Assembly: GCF_000014425.1 (NCBI RefSeq)
Contig: NC_008530.1
Location: forward strand, 1,240,001-1,304,000
Source of the DNA: Lactobacillus gasseri ATCC 33323 = JCM 1131
GTDB lineage: Bacteria > Bacillota > Bacilli > Lactobacillales > Lactobacillaceae
DNA: 64,000 bases
Direction of reading: 5' to 3'
Below, piece by piece: positions 39,294 through 49,459 of the stretch (the stretch's first letter is position 1; every line of letters starts with the position of its first letter). Position numbers and translations under genes: made by a program. The notes under the pieces are model-generated. The model had not been told where the DNA came from, ran no database searches, and saw only the letters and a list, made by a program, of their open reading frames with translations.

Positions 39294-40649
39294 TTACTTT
39301 GAACCCATCTCTTCTTCAACGACTTTAGCAACTTCTTCACAATACTTATCAGCTAATTCTTGTGTTGGTGCTTCAGTCATAACACGAAGTAAGCTTTGAG
39401 TTCCAGATGGACGAACAAAAATCCGTCCTTCATCGCTCAACTCTTCCTCTACCTTTTTAATAGCTTCGGTAATTCGCTTATGTTCTTTCCAGTCTTTCTT
39501 ATCTTTGACAGGAACATTGATTAAGCGTTGTGGATATTCTTTAAAGTCGCTTAATAATTCACTTAATGACTTACCAGTATCCTTCATTACGTATAATAAA
39601 TGCAATCCGGTAAGCATTCCATCACCAGTATTATGATAGTCACTGATAATAACGTGACCAGATTGTTCACCGCCTAGATTATAACCATTAGCTCTCATTT
39701 CTTCTGAAACATAACGGTCACCAACTTGAGTTCTGACATTCTTAAGGCCGCGTCTTTCTAAAGCCTTAGTAAAGCCTAAGTTACTCATTACGGTTGTAAC
39801 AATCGTATCTTTCTTTAAACGGCCATGATCGGCAAGATAGGAACCAATTACATACATAATATGGTCGCCATCAACTTCATTACCGTTTTCATCAACAGCG
39901 ATACAACGGTCAGCATCCCCATCGAATGCTAAGCCCAGTTGAGCACCTTGCTTTACAACTTCTTCTTGTAACTTTTTAGTATGAGTTGCACCTACATGAT
40001 CATTAATATTTAAGCCATTGGGATGAGTTGCGATTGTAGTAAAATCAACGCCCATATCAGCAAATAATCTTGAAATCAAAGCACTAGCTGCACCATTTGC
40101 ACCATCTACAACAACTTTAATTCCACCTAATTCTTCAGGTAAAGTATTTTCAATAAATTGCAAGTACTTTGAAGCACCTTCGTGGTAATTAGTTACAGTA
40201 CCTAAGCCTTCAGCTGAAGGACGTGGAAGCTTATCTTCTGGTGCATCAATTAATTTTTCAATTTCTTCTTCTTTAGCATCAGATAGTTTCAAACCATCAC
40301 TACCAAAGAACTTAATTCCATTATCTTCAACTGGATTATGAGATGCTGAAATTTGAACCCCAGCATCTGCACCTTGAGCACGAACTAAGTAAGAAAGGCC
40401 CGGTGTTGTAATCACACCAACTTCTAAAACTTCAATTCCGACGGAAAGTAAACCAGAAATCAATGCATACTCTAACATTTGTCCAGAAATACGAGTATCG
40501 CGTGAAACTAATACTTTCGCTCTTTCTCCATCTTTTTTATCTTTTGTAAGAACATATCCTCCATCACGACCTAATTTAAAAGCCATTTCTGGAGTTAAGC
40601 CAGCATTAGCAACCCCCCGTACACCATCTGTTCCAAAATATTTAAGCAT
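39294..40649 (-). CDS. glmM: Phosphoglucosamine mutase
   Basis: Converts glucosamine-6-phosphate to glucosamine-1-phosphate for UDP-GlcNAc synthesis. The phospho-serine loop [12 protein letters not shown] is near residue 100, the metal loop [11 protein letters not shown] near 240, the sugar loop GGEQSGHVI near 325 and the phosphate-binding [12 protein letters not shown] near the end. It is 451 residues. It is the third gene of the conserved cdaA-cdaR-glmM operon. GlmM is known to bind and inhibit CdaA in several Firmicutes. Confidence 0.97.
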   Translation of the reverse strand: MLKYFGTDGVRGVANAGLTPEMAFKLGRDGGYVLTKDKKDGERAKVLVSRDTRISGQMLEYALISGLLSVGIEVLEVGVITTPGLSYLVRAQGADAGVQISASHNPVEDNGIKFFGSDGLKLSDAKEEEIEKLIDAPEDKLPRPSAEGLGTVTNYHEGASKYLQFIENTLPEELGGIKVVVDGANGAASALISRLFADMGVDFTTIATHPNGLNINDHVGATHTKKLQEEVVKQGAQLGLAFDGDADRCIAVDENGNEVDGDHIMYVIGSYLADHGRLKKDTIVTTVMSNLGFTKALERRGLKNVRTQVGDRYVSEEMRANGYNLGGEQSGHVIISDYHNTGDGMLTGLHLLYVMKDTGKSLSELLSDFKEYPQRLINVPVKDKKDWKEHKRITEAIKKVEEELSDEGRIFVRPSGTQSLLRVMTEAPTQELADKYCEEVAKVVEEEMGSK

Positions 40650-40671
40650 AATTTAACAACCTTTCCTTGTT

Positions 40672-41640
40672 TTATTCTTTTTTAGCAGTAGTATCAGTTA
40701 CCTTAATATGAACTGGTATTACTGATGGTGAAGCCTTAACTACGCCCTTCGGCAATTTAATTGTTACATCTTTTGTAACATCTCGATTGATACCACTTAA
40801 ATCAACTTTTAAGGGAAGAGATGTTATCTTCTTTAGCGTATTCTCATCACCATATATCTCAACTGTCTCTACTTTTGCGGTTAATGAATAAACATGAGTT
40901 GATGATTCATTTTTGGACGTCACGTTTATTTTAACCTTCTTTTTCGACAAGTTAATTGGGATAGTAATGTGCGCTGTTGCTGGATCAATAGCAACATTGA
41001 GTTGATGTCCCTCTTTATCAAGTGCTACCAGCATTTCTTCACGCTCAAATGTGCTGTCTATTCCCTTTGGTAAATTTGCGTGAGCTACAACACGATCAAC
41101 TTGGTTAACTTCGCTCTTAGCGCCAGTAATGTTCACAACTTCTGGATCACTCTTTGCTGTGCCAAGATTATACCCATGAGATACAGCACTCTTATTATAC
41201 TCTATTTGCACAGGAAGGGTACGAGATTTTCTCTTTTGAATGTTTACACGTACTTTACTTGGACTCACACTATAAGTTAATTGAGTACTTAAACCATTTA
41301 CCTTAATTGGCACCGTATGTTCTCCAGTTTTTAAATGGCTTAAATCAATATAAACACGGAAATTTTGAGTATTAATAGTAGAAGTAACCAGCGCATTTGA
41401 TCCTTCTAAAGTAAGATTTATTTTTTCAGGATAACCAGTTACATAATATTTATCCGTATTAACAGAAACTTGTAGAGGAGCTTTAATTACTTGCGTCTTA
41501 GTTGCAGTTTTCAAAGTTTCTTCTCGACGTCCTTGAGTTACAAATCCCTGTTGATTAGACGAAACATAAATAGCCAGTAAAATTGCCAATATCAATGCAA
41601 CAATGCGATAGAACCAAGGTTTATCAAAAAACTTTTTCAT
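40672..41640 (-). CDS. cdaR: CdaA regulatory protein CdaR (YbbR domains)
   Basis: Membrane-anchored, extracytoplasmic regulator of the diadenylate cyclase. One N-terminal membrane helix (about 10-26) is followed by three to four YbbR beta-domains with the recurring V-x-I/V-P-I/V-K/N pattern (HTVPIKVNG, TIPINLSKK, VIPVHIKV). It is 322 residues. Its ATG overlaps the cdaA stop by four bases. Confidence 0.95.
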   Translation of the reverse strand: MKKFFDKPWFYRIVALILAILLAIYVSSNQQGFVTQGRREETLKTATKTQVIKAPLQVSVNTDKYYVTGYPEKINLTLEGSNALVTSTINTQNFRVYIDLSHLKTGEHTVPIKVNGLSTQLTYSVSPSKVRVNIQKRKSRTLPVQIEYNKSAVSHGYNLGTAKSDPEVVNITGAKSEVNQVDRVVAHANLPKGIDSTFEREEMLVALDKEGHQLNVAIDPATAHITIPINLSKKKVKINVTSKNESSTHVYSLTAKVETVEIYGDENTLKKITSLPLKVDLSGINRDVTKDVTIKLPKGVVKASPSVIPVHIKVTDTTAKKE

Positions 41641-42485
41641 TTTTTATTTGACCCCCAATTCCAAACATGGTTTACAATTCGTTGATACCATTTCGGCTTT
41701 TCTTCTTCTTCCTTTGGAACTAGTTGAGCATTTAAGTACTTCAAATACTCTTCTCTAGTCAAATCAAGCATAAACTGGCTATTACGAGTAATTGTTACCC
41801 CACCAGTTTCTTCAGATACAACAATTGTAATCGCATCAGTAACTTCTGAAATACCTACCGCAGCCCGGTGACGAGTTCCAAGTTTTTTAGGAATCATACT
41901 ATTATCTGAAAGTGGTAAATACGCAGCAGCAACTGCAATCCGATTATTTCTAATAATTACTGCACCATCATGCAATGGAGTGTTAGGAATAAAGATGTTG
42001 ATTAATAACTCGCCAGTAATATCTGCATCAATTGGAATACCTGTTTCAATATAATCCTCTAAACCAGTATTTTGCTGAATTGTAATTAAAGCACCGATTC
42101 TTCTTTTGGACATATATTGAATCGCCTTATCTAGTTCTCCAATCATTTTTTCAGCGGCCTGTTTTTCAGTCATAGTTGTGCCACCAAAAATTGGCGATCT
42201 TCCTAAATGTTCAAGTCCACGTCTAATTTCTGGTTGAAAAATAACGATTATTCCAATTACAGACCATGAAAGAATTTGATCAACGAAATACGTTAGTGTA
42301 TGTAAGTGCAATAAACCGGCTATAATTCTAACTATGATAATTAGTGATATTCCTTTAACTAATTGAACAGCCTTGGTTCCTCTTACCAACATAATTAAGC
42401 GATAAATAATATACCAAACAATCAGAATATCAATAATATTCATTAAATTTTGCCAAGTAAATATTTGCTCGATGTTAAATTTCAC
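41637..42485 (-). CDS. cdaA: Diadenylate cyclase CdaA
   Basis: Makes cyclic di-AMP from two ATP. Three membrane helices in the first 95 residues precede the DAC domain, with the active-site motifs PLHDGAVIIR and GTRHRAAVGISE. It is 282 residues. The start is GTG 42485 behind GGAGGG. It lies 42 bases after potD; a TATAAT in that gap (minus strand) may give it its own promoter. c-di-AMP controls osmolyte and potassium uptake and cell-wall balance. Confidence 0.96.
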   Translation of the reverse strand: MKFNIEQIFTWQNLMNIIDILIVWYIIYRLIMLVRGTKAVQLVKGISLIIIVRIIAGLLHLHTLTYFVDQILSWSVIGIIVIFQPEIRRGLEHLGRSPIFGGTTMTEKQAAEKMIGELDKAIQYMSKRRIGALITIQQNTGLEDYIETGIPIDADITGELLINIFIPNTPLHDGAVIIRNNRIAVAAAYLPLSDNSMIPKKLGTRHRAAVGISEVTDAITIVVSEETGGVTITRNSQFMLDLTREEYLKYLNAQLVPKEEEEKPKWYQRIVNHVWNWGSNKK

Positions 42486-42527
42486 TACCCATCCCTCCTA
42501 AACCTTAATTATACCTAAACTACTGTC

Positions 42528-43601
42528 TTATCGACCATACATTTTAAATTCAAGAAATAGATCATTATATTCCTGAATTTTCTTAGGACCTAAATCCTGA
42601 TAGACTTGTAAATTTTTCATTGCTTGTTTACTTGGATAAAATTGCTTATCGTTTTTTATCTCTTTAGGTAATAATTTTTGAGCTTTGATATTTGGCGTTG
42701 CATAACCAATATACTCCGCATTTTGAGCAGCATTTTTTGGATCAAGCATGAAATTAATAAAAGCATATGCTCCTGCTTTATTTTTGACAGTGCGAGGAAT
42801 AACAAAATTATCAAACCACAAGTTTGAACCTTCTGGTGGAACCACATAATGTAAATGCTTATTATCACTTAACATTGTCCGCGCTTCGCCAGACCATGTT
42901 ACACCAACTGCTGCCTCATTCTGAATCATATACATTTTTAGCTCATCAGAAATAATCGCTTTTACATTGGGACCTAATCCATCTAATTTAGTTTTAGCTA
43001 ATTTAAGATCTAATGAATTAGTAGTATTTAACGACTTTCCCATCGATGCTAATGAAAGTCCCATAATATCTCTAGCAGAATCAACTAATAAAATATTATG
43101 ACGATACTTTTTTGACCAAAGATCGTTCCAGTGCTTTATTTGTCCCGGTTTTACAAACTTATCATTATATACAATTCCTAAAGTTCCCCAAAAATACGGG
43201 ACTGAATAAGTATTCTTAGGATCAAATGAGTGATGCAAAAATTCACTCCCAATATTTTTATAATTTGGAATTTTTTTGGTATCAATTTTCTCAAGTAACT
43301 TAGCCTTTCGCATTTTCGAAATCATGTAATCCGAAGGAACACAAATATCGTAAGCGGTGCCTCCTTGCTTTATCTTCGTATACATAGCTTCATTAGAATC
43401 AAAAGTTTCATAAATTACATGATAGCCAGTTTGCTTTTCGAATTTTTTTATCAATTTAGGATCAATATAATCACCCCAATTATAAATAATTAAATTCTTA
43501 TTATTGGCGCTAACACCGCTATTATCTAACTGCTTAGCCCAAGCCTCTAATCCCAAGCAAACTGCTAGAATAGCAAAAATTCCAATCAATAACTTTTTCA
43601 T
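42528..43601 (-). CDS. potD: Spermidine/putrescine ABC transporter substrate-binding protein
   Basis: Extracellular polyamine-binding protein. The N-terminal hydrophobic segment (residues 2-22) acts as signal or anchor; its LAVC is not a clean lipobox. The family start NLIIYNWGDYIDPKLIKKFEKQTG and the ligand-region YDICVPSDYMISKM and VGVTWSGEA are present in 357 residues. Its ATG overlaps the potC stop by four bases, making it the last gene of potABCD. Confidence 0.94.
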   Translation of the reverse strand: MKKLLIGIFAILAVCLGLEAWAKQLDNSGVSANNKNLIIYNWGDYIDPKLIKKFEKQTGYHVIYETFDSNEAMYTKIKQGGTAYDICVPSDYMISKMRKAKLLEKIDTKKIPNYKNIGSEFLHHSFDPKNTYSVPYFWGTLGIVYNDKFVKPGQIKHWNDLWSKKYRHNILLVDSARDIMGLSLASMGKSLNTTNSLDLKLAKTKLDGLGPNVKAIISDELKMYMIQNEAAVGVTWSGEARTMLSDNKHLHYVVPPEGSNLWFDNFVIPRTVKNKAGAYAFINFMLDPKNAAQNAEYIGYATPNIKAQKLLPKEIKNDKQFYPSKQAMKNLQVYQDLGPKKIQEYNDLFLEFKMYGR

Positions 43602-44395
43602 TGTGCACGCCCCTTACCGATATGGGATTTATGATTAGTAATTACATAATAAATTAATACCAAAACCATTACGAAGATAAACATTAAGGTACTTAAAGCA
43701 TTAATTTCTAAATTAATACCCTGCCGTGCGCGTGAATATATTTCTACAGATAACGTTGAAAAGCCATTTCCAGTCACAAAAAAAGTAACTGCAAAATCAT
43801 CTAATGAATAAGTCAAAGCCATAAAAAAGCCAGCGAGAATTCCTGGTGTAATAGCTGGAATCATTACTTTACTATAAACTTGCCAAGTAGAAGCACCTAA
43901 ATCTCTAGCAGCATCGACCAAAGAGTAATCAAACTCCTTTAAACGCGGCAAAACCATTAAGACAACAATCGGAATCGAAAATGCAATATGACTTAATAAT
44001 ACTGAACCAAAGCCCAAACCAATTCCTAAAAAAGTAAAAAAGATTAAAAAGCTGGCACCAATAATTACATCTGGTGAAACCATCAAAACGTTATTTAACG
44101 CTAATAATGTTTTTTGGCCTTTTTTATTTTTAGTCTGACTAATTGCAATTGCTCCAAAAGTTCCAATTACTGTCGCAATCAAACTAGATAAGAGAGCTAA
44201 TAAGATTGTTTCTAAAAAAATTGCTAGTAGTCGATTATCGTTAAATAAGTCTTGATAATGACTCAAAGTAAATTTTTCAAAATGATCCATATTATGACCA
44301 CTCGAAAAAGAATAATATATTAAATAAAAAATAGGTAAATACATCAAAACAAGGACAAAAGCAAAATAAATCCGAGACCATTTTATTTTTTTCAT
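43598..44395 (-). CDS. potC: Spermidine/putrescine ABC transporter permease PotC
   Basis: Second membrane subunit of the polyamine importer, 265 residues with six membrane helices. The EAA loop, which contacts PotA, reads DAARDLGASTWQVYSKVMIPAITPG. It overlaps potB by four bases and potD by four bases. Confidence 0.95.
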   Translation of the reverse strand: MKKIKWSRIYFAFVLVLMYLPIFYLIYYSFSSGHNMDHFEKFTLSHYQDLFNDNRLLAIFLETILLALLSSLIATVIGTFGAIAISQTKNKKGQKTLLALNNVLMVSPDVIIGASFLIFFTFLGIGLGFGSVLLSHIAFSIPIVVLMVLPRLKEFDYSLVDAARDLGASTWQVYSKVMIPAITPGILAGFFMALTYSLDDFAVTFFVTGNGFSTLSVEIYSRARQGINLEINALSTLMFIFVMVLVLIYYVITNHKSHIGKGRAQ

Positions 44396-45204
44396 AGCTT
44401 GATCTCCTTTTTACGACGATGATCAGACGAAGTAAATAGCATAACAATTACCATCAATACTATTAATACAACTCCAATTGTCGATCCCATTGACCAATTC
44501 ATCGTAGTCATAAAATATTCTTCAATTGCAGTACCAAGCGTAATTACTCTGTTTCCGCCAATCAATCTTGTCAACATGAATAAAGAAAGTGAAGGAATAA
44601 ATACTGCTTGAATTCCCGACTCAACTCCAGATATAGAAAGTGGCCATAAAACCTTAATAAACGTTTGCCACTTACTTGCTCCTAAATCATAAGCAGCTTG
44701 AATTACAGCCGGATTAATATCACAAATTGCATTATAAATTGGCAAAATCATAAATGGAATTTCAATATAAGCTGCTACAAAAATAAAAGCAAAATCAGTA
44801 AATAAAATATTCGCTGGAGCGATGCCAAAAAGCCTTAAAAAGTTATTTAGTAATCCATGTTTGCCGAAGATTCCAATAAATGCATACGCTTTTAAAAGTA
44901 AATTAATCCAAGTAGGTAGAATAATCAAAAGCAGCCAAAATTGCTGATTTTTCATTTGACTTAAAATATATGCAATTGGGTAGGAAATCAACAACGTAAT
45001 TAAGGTAATTAAAAACGCATACCAAAAAGAATTTAGCGTCATTCTCAAAAAAGTTCCATTGACAAAAAACTGCTGGAAATTTTTCAAGGTAAATCCATCA
45101 TCACCTTTAAAGGCATTAATAGTAATTAAAATAATCGGAGCAATCACAAATAAACTAAGCCAAAGTACATAGGGTACAAGAAAAAATAGCCTGCTCTTTT
45201 TCAT
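44392..45204 (-). CDS. potB: Spermidine/putrescine ABC transporter permease PotB
   Basis: First membrane subunit of the polyamine importer, 270 residues with six membrane helices. The EAA loop QAAYDLGASKWQTFIKVLWPLSISG contacts the ATPase. Its start is three bases past the potA stop, and its end overlaps potC by four bases. Confidence 0.95.
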   Translation of the reverse strand: MKKSRLFFLVPYVLWLSLFVIAPIILITINAFKGDDGFTLKNFQQFFVNGTFLRMTLNSFWYAFLITLITLLISYPIAYILSQMKNQQFWLLLIILPTWINLLLKAYAFIGIFGKHGLLNNFLRLFGIAPANILFTDFAFIFVAAYIEIPFMILPIYNAICDINPAVIQAAYDLGASKWQTFIKVLWPLSISGVESGIQAVFIPSLSLFMLTRLIGGNRVITLGTAIEEYFMTTMNWSMGSTIGVVLIVLMVIVMLFTSSDHRRKKEIKL

Positions 45205-45207
45205 ATC

Positions 45208-46311
45208 TTACTCGTCTCCTTCATATGCCTCTAAGCGTTTATCAAATTCTGCTTCGCTTTCACCAAAACGCATCACATGAATATCTTCAGGATCAAAATA
45301 TACCCCTACTTCTTTTCCAATATTAGTTGGATTAGTTGAGTGAATCAGCCATTCATTTTCATCACTATCAATGGCTTTAATTTCAAAATGATCACCCAAA
45401 AAGAGCTGACTTTCAACCATAACTCTTAATTTTCCATGCTCAATATCAGTAATATCTAGATCTTCTGGTCTTAAAACAACTTCTACTTTTTCTCCTGGTT
45501 TAATTCCAGCGTCAGCACATTCAAAACGATGATTACCAAATTCTACTTCATAATCTTTAATCATTCTTCCACTCAGAATATTTGAATCACCTATAAAGCG
45601 AGCTACGAAATCATTAACTGGCTCATCGTAAATATCAACTGGACTTCCGCTTTGTTGGATTTTTCCTTCATTTAAAACAAAAATCTCATCACTCATAGCT
45701 AAAGCTTCTTCTTGATCATGAGTAACAAAAATAAATGTAATCCCCAGTTTCTTTTGAATTTCACGTAATTCAAATTGCATGTCTTTTCTTAAACGCTTAT
45801 CTAAAGCCGATAAAGACTCGTCTAAAAGTAGAACTTTTGGCTGATTAACAATTGCTCTTGCAATTGCAACACGTTGTTGCTGCCCACCACTTAATTCAGA
45901 AATTTCACGATTTGCAAAGCCATCTAACTGAACCATATGAAGAGCTTCTTTAACAGCTAACTTTATTTCTTGCTTATCCTTTTTCTTAATTTGCAAACCA
46001 AAAGCAACATTTTCAAAAACATTCATATGCGGAAATAAGGCATAATTCTGGAAAACCGTATTAATTTTTCTCTTGGCTGCATCCAAGTTAGTAATATCTT
46101 TTCCAGCAAAAAATACCTGACCACTTGTTGGTTCACTAAATCCAGCAATTATTCTTAAAATAGTGGTCTTGCCTGATCCTGATGGTCCTAGCAATGAATA
46201 GAATTTTCCTGATTCAATCGTCAAATTAATATCTTTTAGAGCCACAAAACCATCATCATACTCTTTACGTACATGCGTTAATTTAATAATATCGCTCAAT
46301 TTTTTCACCAT
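45208..46311 (-). CDS. potA: Spermidine/putrescine ABC transporter ATP-binding protein
   Basis: ATPase of the polyamine importer. Walker A is GPSGSGKT, Q-loop [12 protein letters not shown], signature [14 protein letters not shown], Walker [14 protein letters not shown] and switch His in THDQEEA. A C-terminal TOBE domain follows from about residue 245 ([11 protein letters not shown]). ATG 46311 has only a weak ribosome site. TTG 46299 ([14 protein letters not shown]) behind GGTGAAAAAA is an alternative. A strong terminator-like hairpin ends six bases before the ATG. Confidence 0.95.
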
Positions 46312-46316
46312 CTCAT

Positions 46317-46348
46317 CAAAAAAGCTACAAGCCGTTACTTGTAGCTTT
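46317..46348 (-). terminator. Terminator-like hairpin between murB and potA
   Basis: Eleven-base stem AAAGCTACAAG / CTTGTAGCTTT with a six-base loop, then seven Ts on the minus strand. It lies 11 bases after the murB stop and directly before potA, leaving no room for a promoter between the T run and the potA start. Confidence 0.85.
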
Positions 46349-46358
46349 GTCGTAGTAT

Positions 46359-47264
46359 CTAATCTTTTTCTTTTCCTATAATTCTTACTTCAGTCTGCAA
46401 ATCAACATCAAAATCTTTTTTGATCGTCTTTTGAATTAAATGAATTAAATCTAAATAATCAGTAGCTGTAGCACCACCAACATTAACAATAAAGCCAGCA
46501 TGCTTCTTTGAATCTTCCGCTCCACCAATTCTTTTTCCTTGAAGACCAGCTTTAATTATCATTGGGCCTACAAAATGACCTGTTGGACGTTTAAAGACAC
46601 TTCCACAAGAAGGATATTCAAGTGGTTGCTTTGCTCTACGTAAGCCATTGAAGTATTCCATTTTAGCCTTAATTGCCCACTTATCTCCTGGTTCAAGACC
46701 AAAAGTAGCACTAATTACAATATCTCCAGTTTCCTGAACTAGTGAATGACGATAGCCAAATTCCATTTCATCGTGAGTATAAGTTTTAAATTTGCCTTCA
46801 CGAGTTAAGACTCGAACAGATTTAATGACAAATTCCGTCTCGCCGCCATAAGCACCAGCATTCATGAAGACGGCTCCGCCGACGCTGCCCGGGATTCCTG
46901 CTGCAAACTCTAAGCCACTTAAACTAGCTTCACAGGCTGCTTCAGACGTATCGATAATTCTCGCTCCAGCATCCGCAGTAACTGTTGCTTCTTCTTGATT
47001 TGCAACAATTTTATCCATCTTAGTAAGAATTAAAACTAGACCTGAAATTCCTCCATCTCTAATAATTAAGTTAGAAGCATTTCCAATAACAGTCAAAGGT
47101 AGGTTATTAGTTTTAACTGTTTCCACTAAGATTTTTAATTCATCTAAATTTTTAGGAAAAGCAAGATATTGCGCAGGTCCACCGGTCTTAGTAAACGTAA
47201 AGCGGCTCAATGGAATATTTTCTTGAATATCAATTCCCTGTTTTTTTAAGTCCATCAGTTGCAT
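46359..47264 (-). CDS. murB: UDP-N-acetylmuramate dehydrogenase
   Basis: Reduces UDP-GlcNAc-enolpyruvate to UDP-MurNAc using FAD and NADPH. The FAD-binding region is [17 protein letters not shown], the substrate loop is GYRHSLVQ, the catalytic Ser is in [10 protein letters not shown] and the end carries the usual LQTEVRIIG with the catalytic Glu. About 301 residues (type IIb). ATG 47264 is preferred over TTG 47270. In several lactic acid bacteria murB lies next to potABCD, as here. Confidence 0.95.
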   Translation of the reverse strand: MQLMDLKKQGIDIQENIPLSRFTFTKTGGPAQYLAFPKNLDELKILVETVKTNNLPLTVIGNASNLIIRDGGISGLVLILTKMDKIVANQEEATVTADAGARIIDTSEAACEASLSGLEFAAGIPGSVGGAVFMNAGAYGGETEFVIKSVRVLTREGKFKTYTHDEMEFGYRHSLVQETGDIVISATFGLEPGDKWAIKAKMEYFNGLRRAKQPLEYPSCGSVFKRPTGHFVGPMIIKAGLQGKRIGGAEDSKKHAGFIVNVGGATATDYLDLIHLIQKTIKKDFDVDLQTEVRIIGKEKD

Positions 47265-47382
47265 TTTCAATCTCTCTTTTCCTTAAATAATCGTCCCTTT
47301 AATCATACCGCAATAAATAGCTAGTTTTCTACCTTAAGTGTTATACTAAAAAGAAAAATAATAATTTATTTAGAGGATAAAA

Positions 47383-47916
47383 ATGAACTTTACTGCAATG
47401 GATTTTGAAACGGCAAACAGTCATCCTGAAAGTGCATGTTCTCTTGCCTTAGTTATGGTTAGAAACAATGAAATTGTCGACCGTTTTTATACAGTTATTA
47501 ATCCGCAAATGCCTTTTGATGGTCGAAATATCAGAATTCATGGTATTACTGCCGAAGACGTTAAAAATGCACCAACAATGGCTGAGGTTTGGCCTAAAAT
47601 TAAAAAATTATATCAGCCGGGAATGTTAGTAGCCGCTCATAATGCACGTTTTGACTGCCGAGTGATGGAAAAGTCACTTGCTCGCTATAATATTCCAGCC
47701 CCTCACTACTTTGCAATTGATACTTTAGCAACTAGCAAAGCATTTGAACCCAATCTTCCTAATCACAAATTAGACACAGTTTCGGAAGCTTTAGATATCA
47801 ACTTATGGCATCACCATAACGCTTTAAGTGACAGTGAAGCTTGCGCAGGAATTTTAATTGAAGAAAATAAACGTGTTGGGGATGATCCAATCAAAAAAAT
47901 GGTTAAGCAAATTTAA
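47383..47916 (+). CDS. DnaQ-like 3'-5' exonuclease (DEDDh)
   Basis: Exonuclease of the DnaQ/PolC epsilon fold, 177 residues. Exo I FTAMDFETANSHPES, Exo II AAHNARFDCRVME and Exo III HHNALSDSEACAGIL supply the D-E-D-H-D catalytic set. It is a stand-alone protein with no polymerase domain. Such enzymes act in proofreading or repair, but the target is not known. ATG follows AGAGGATAAAA. Confidence 0.88.
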   Translation: MNFTAMDFETANSHPESACSLALVMVRNNEIVDRFYTVINPQMPFDGRNIRIHGITAEDVKNAPTMAEVWPKIKKLYQPGMLVAAHNARFDCRVMEKSLARYNIPAPHYFAIDTLATSKAFEPNLPNHKLDTVSEALDINLWHHHNALSDSEACAGILIEENKRVGDDPIKKMVKQI

Positions 47917-47932
47917 GCTTAACCATTTTTTA
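47894..47932. terminator. Two-way terminator overlapping the exonuclease stop
   Basis: Stem AAAATGGTTAAGC / GCTTAACCATTTT. The 5' arm is the last coding segment of the exonuclease gene; T runs exist on both strands, and tsaE converges from the right. Confidence 0.8.
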
Positions 47933-48409
47933 TTATTCAAAAGATTTTTTTATATCTGATAACCAGACTTGGTTTCTCTCACCAACAGTTTTAAATTCAA
48001 CTATTCGTTTGGTTGAATCCCACGAATCATCAACACGCTTAATCGTTAATTCAAGATAATCATTTGGCAGATCATCAATAATAAATTGTGGCCATTCAAT
48101 TACCACTAATCCATCTTCTGCTAGATATCCAGGCATATCAATACTTGATAAATCACCATCTTCTAGTCGATACATATCCATATGAAAAAGTGGCATTTTA
48201 CCTTCACGATACTCTCTAACAATTGTAAATGTTGGACTTTTTACAGGACGTCTAATACCTAATGACCGAGCAATTCCTTTAGTCAAAGTGGTCTTTCCAG
48301 CACCTAAATCGCCAGATAAGAGGAGCAGATCATGCCCCTGGCTATTTTTTCCAATTGCCTGGCCTAATTTTTGCATTTGTTCATCAGAATTTATTTCTAA
48401 TGATTCCAT
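47933..48409 (-). CDS. tsaE: tRNA t6A synthesis ATPase TsaE
   Basis: P-loop ATPase that works with TsaB and TsaD to transfer threonylcarbamoyl to A37 of tRNAs. Walker A LLSGDLGAGKTTLTKG, the switch region VKSPTFTIVREY, and the strand-helix region with HMDMYRLED and VVIEWPQ are all present in 158 residues. It begins one base after the pta stop region (coupled). TsaC, which makes the substrate, is at 4295. Confidence 0.95.
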   Translation of the reverse strand: MESLEINSDEQMQKLGQAIGKNSQGHDLLLLSGDLGAGKTTLTKGIARSLGIRRPVKSPTFTIVREYREGKMPLFHMDMYRLEDGDLSSIDMPGYLAEDGLVVIEWPQFIIDDLPNDYLELTIKRVDDSWDSTKRIVEFKTVGERNQVWLSDIKKSFE

Positions 48410-48410
48410 T

Positions 48411-49388
48411 TTACTTCTCCATATTTGCTTGAGCAGCAGTTAAAATAGCTAACAAGTATACATCTTCTGTTTTACATCCACGTGATAAGTCATTAATTGG
48501 AGCAGCTAATCCCTGCAATACAGGTCCAATTGCACTAAAGCCACCTAAACGCTCAGCAACTTTATATGAAATATTACCCGATTGAAGTTCTGGAAAAATG
48601 AAAACATTAGCATGTCCAGCAACTGCAGAACCTGGAGCTTTTGCTTCTCCTACTCGTGGAACAACAGCAGCATCAAACTGTAATTCACCATCGCAAACTA
48701 AATCTGGATACTTTTGATGTACTAAATCTGTTGCATCTTGAACTTTAGTTACCATCGGTCCCTTCGCTGATCCCTTAGTTGAAAAACTAAGCATTGCAAT
48801 TTTAGGATCAAGCCCAACCATTTCAGCTGTTTTACTGGATTGGTAAGCAATTTCAGCTAATGTCTCACTATCAGGATCAATATTAATTGCACAATCCGCA
48901 AATATATATTTTTCGTCTTTGCGTTCCATAATCATAGCGCCAGAAACACGGCTCATTCCTTTTTTAGTTTTAATAATCTGCAAAGCTGGGCGAACCGTAT
49001 TAGCTGTTGAATGAGTAGCACCGGAAACCATTCCGTCAGCCTTTCCTTCATACACTAACATTGTGCCAAAATATGAAACATCTTGTAGAATTTCCTTTGC
49101 TTCTGCCAAAGTATTCTTTCCTTTTCTTAATTCAACAAAATCTTGGCACATTTTTTCAAAATCTGAATAGACAGCTGGATTAATTATCTCAATTGAACCT
49201 AGATCAACATTTAATTTCTCAGCAGATTTTATTACTTCATCAGGTTTTCCTAACAAAAGTGGTTCAACAATTCCCTCTTCTGCGAGACGAACAGCAGCTT
49301 TAATTATTCGCTCATCATTTCCTTCAGGAAAAACAATCACTTTTTTTGATTCTTCTGCTTTTTTCTTAAGTGAGTCAAATACTTTCAT
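48411..49388 (-). CDS. pta: Phosphate acetyltransferase
   Basis: Acetyl-CoA + phosphate gives acetyl phosphate + CoA. The 325-residue single-domain form has the family core FPEGNDERIIKAAVRLAEEG, GMVSGATHSTANTVRPAL, MLSFSTKGSAKG and FPELQSGNISYKVAERLGG. It partners AckA (25124). It is transcribed with tsaE and probably ung upstream. Confidence 0.97.
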   Translation of the reverse strand: MKVFDSLKKKAEESKKVIVFPEGNDERIIKAAVRLAEEGIVEPLLLGKPDEVIKSAEKLNVDLGSIEIINPAVYSDFEKMCQDFVELRKGKNTLAEAKEILQDVSYFGTMLVYEGKADGMVSGATHSTANTVRPALQIIKTKKGMSRVSGAMIMERKDEKYIFADCAINIDPDSETLAEIAYQSSKTAEMVGLDPKIAMLSFSTKGSAKGPMVTKVQDATDLVHQKYPDLVCDGELQFDAAVVPRVGEAKAPGSAVAGHANVFIFPELQSGNISYKVAERLGGFSAIGPVLQGLAAPINDLSRGCKTEDVYLLAILTAAQANMEK

Positions 49389-49459
49389 AACAAATTAAGC
49401 CTTTCTTTTTATCTCTAGCTAATATTTTACAATTTCAATGCTTTTTCTCAAAACAAAAA

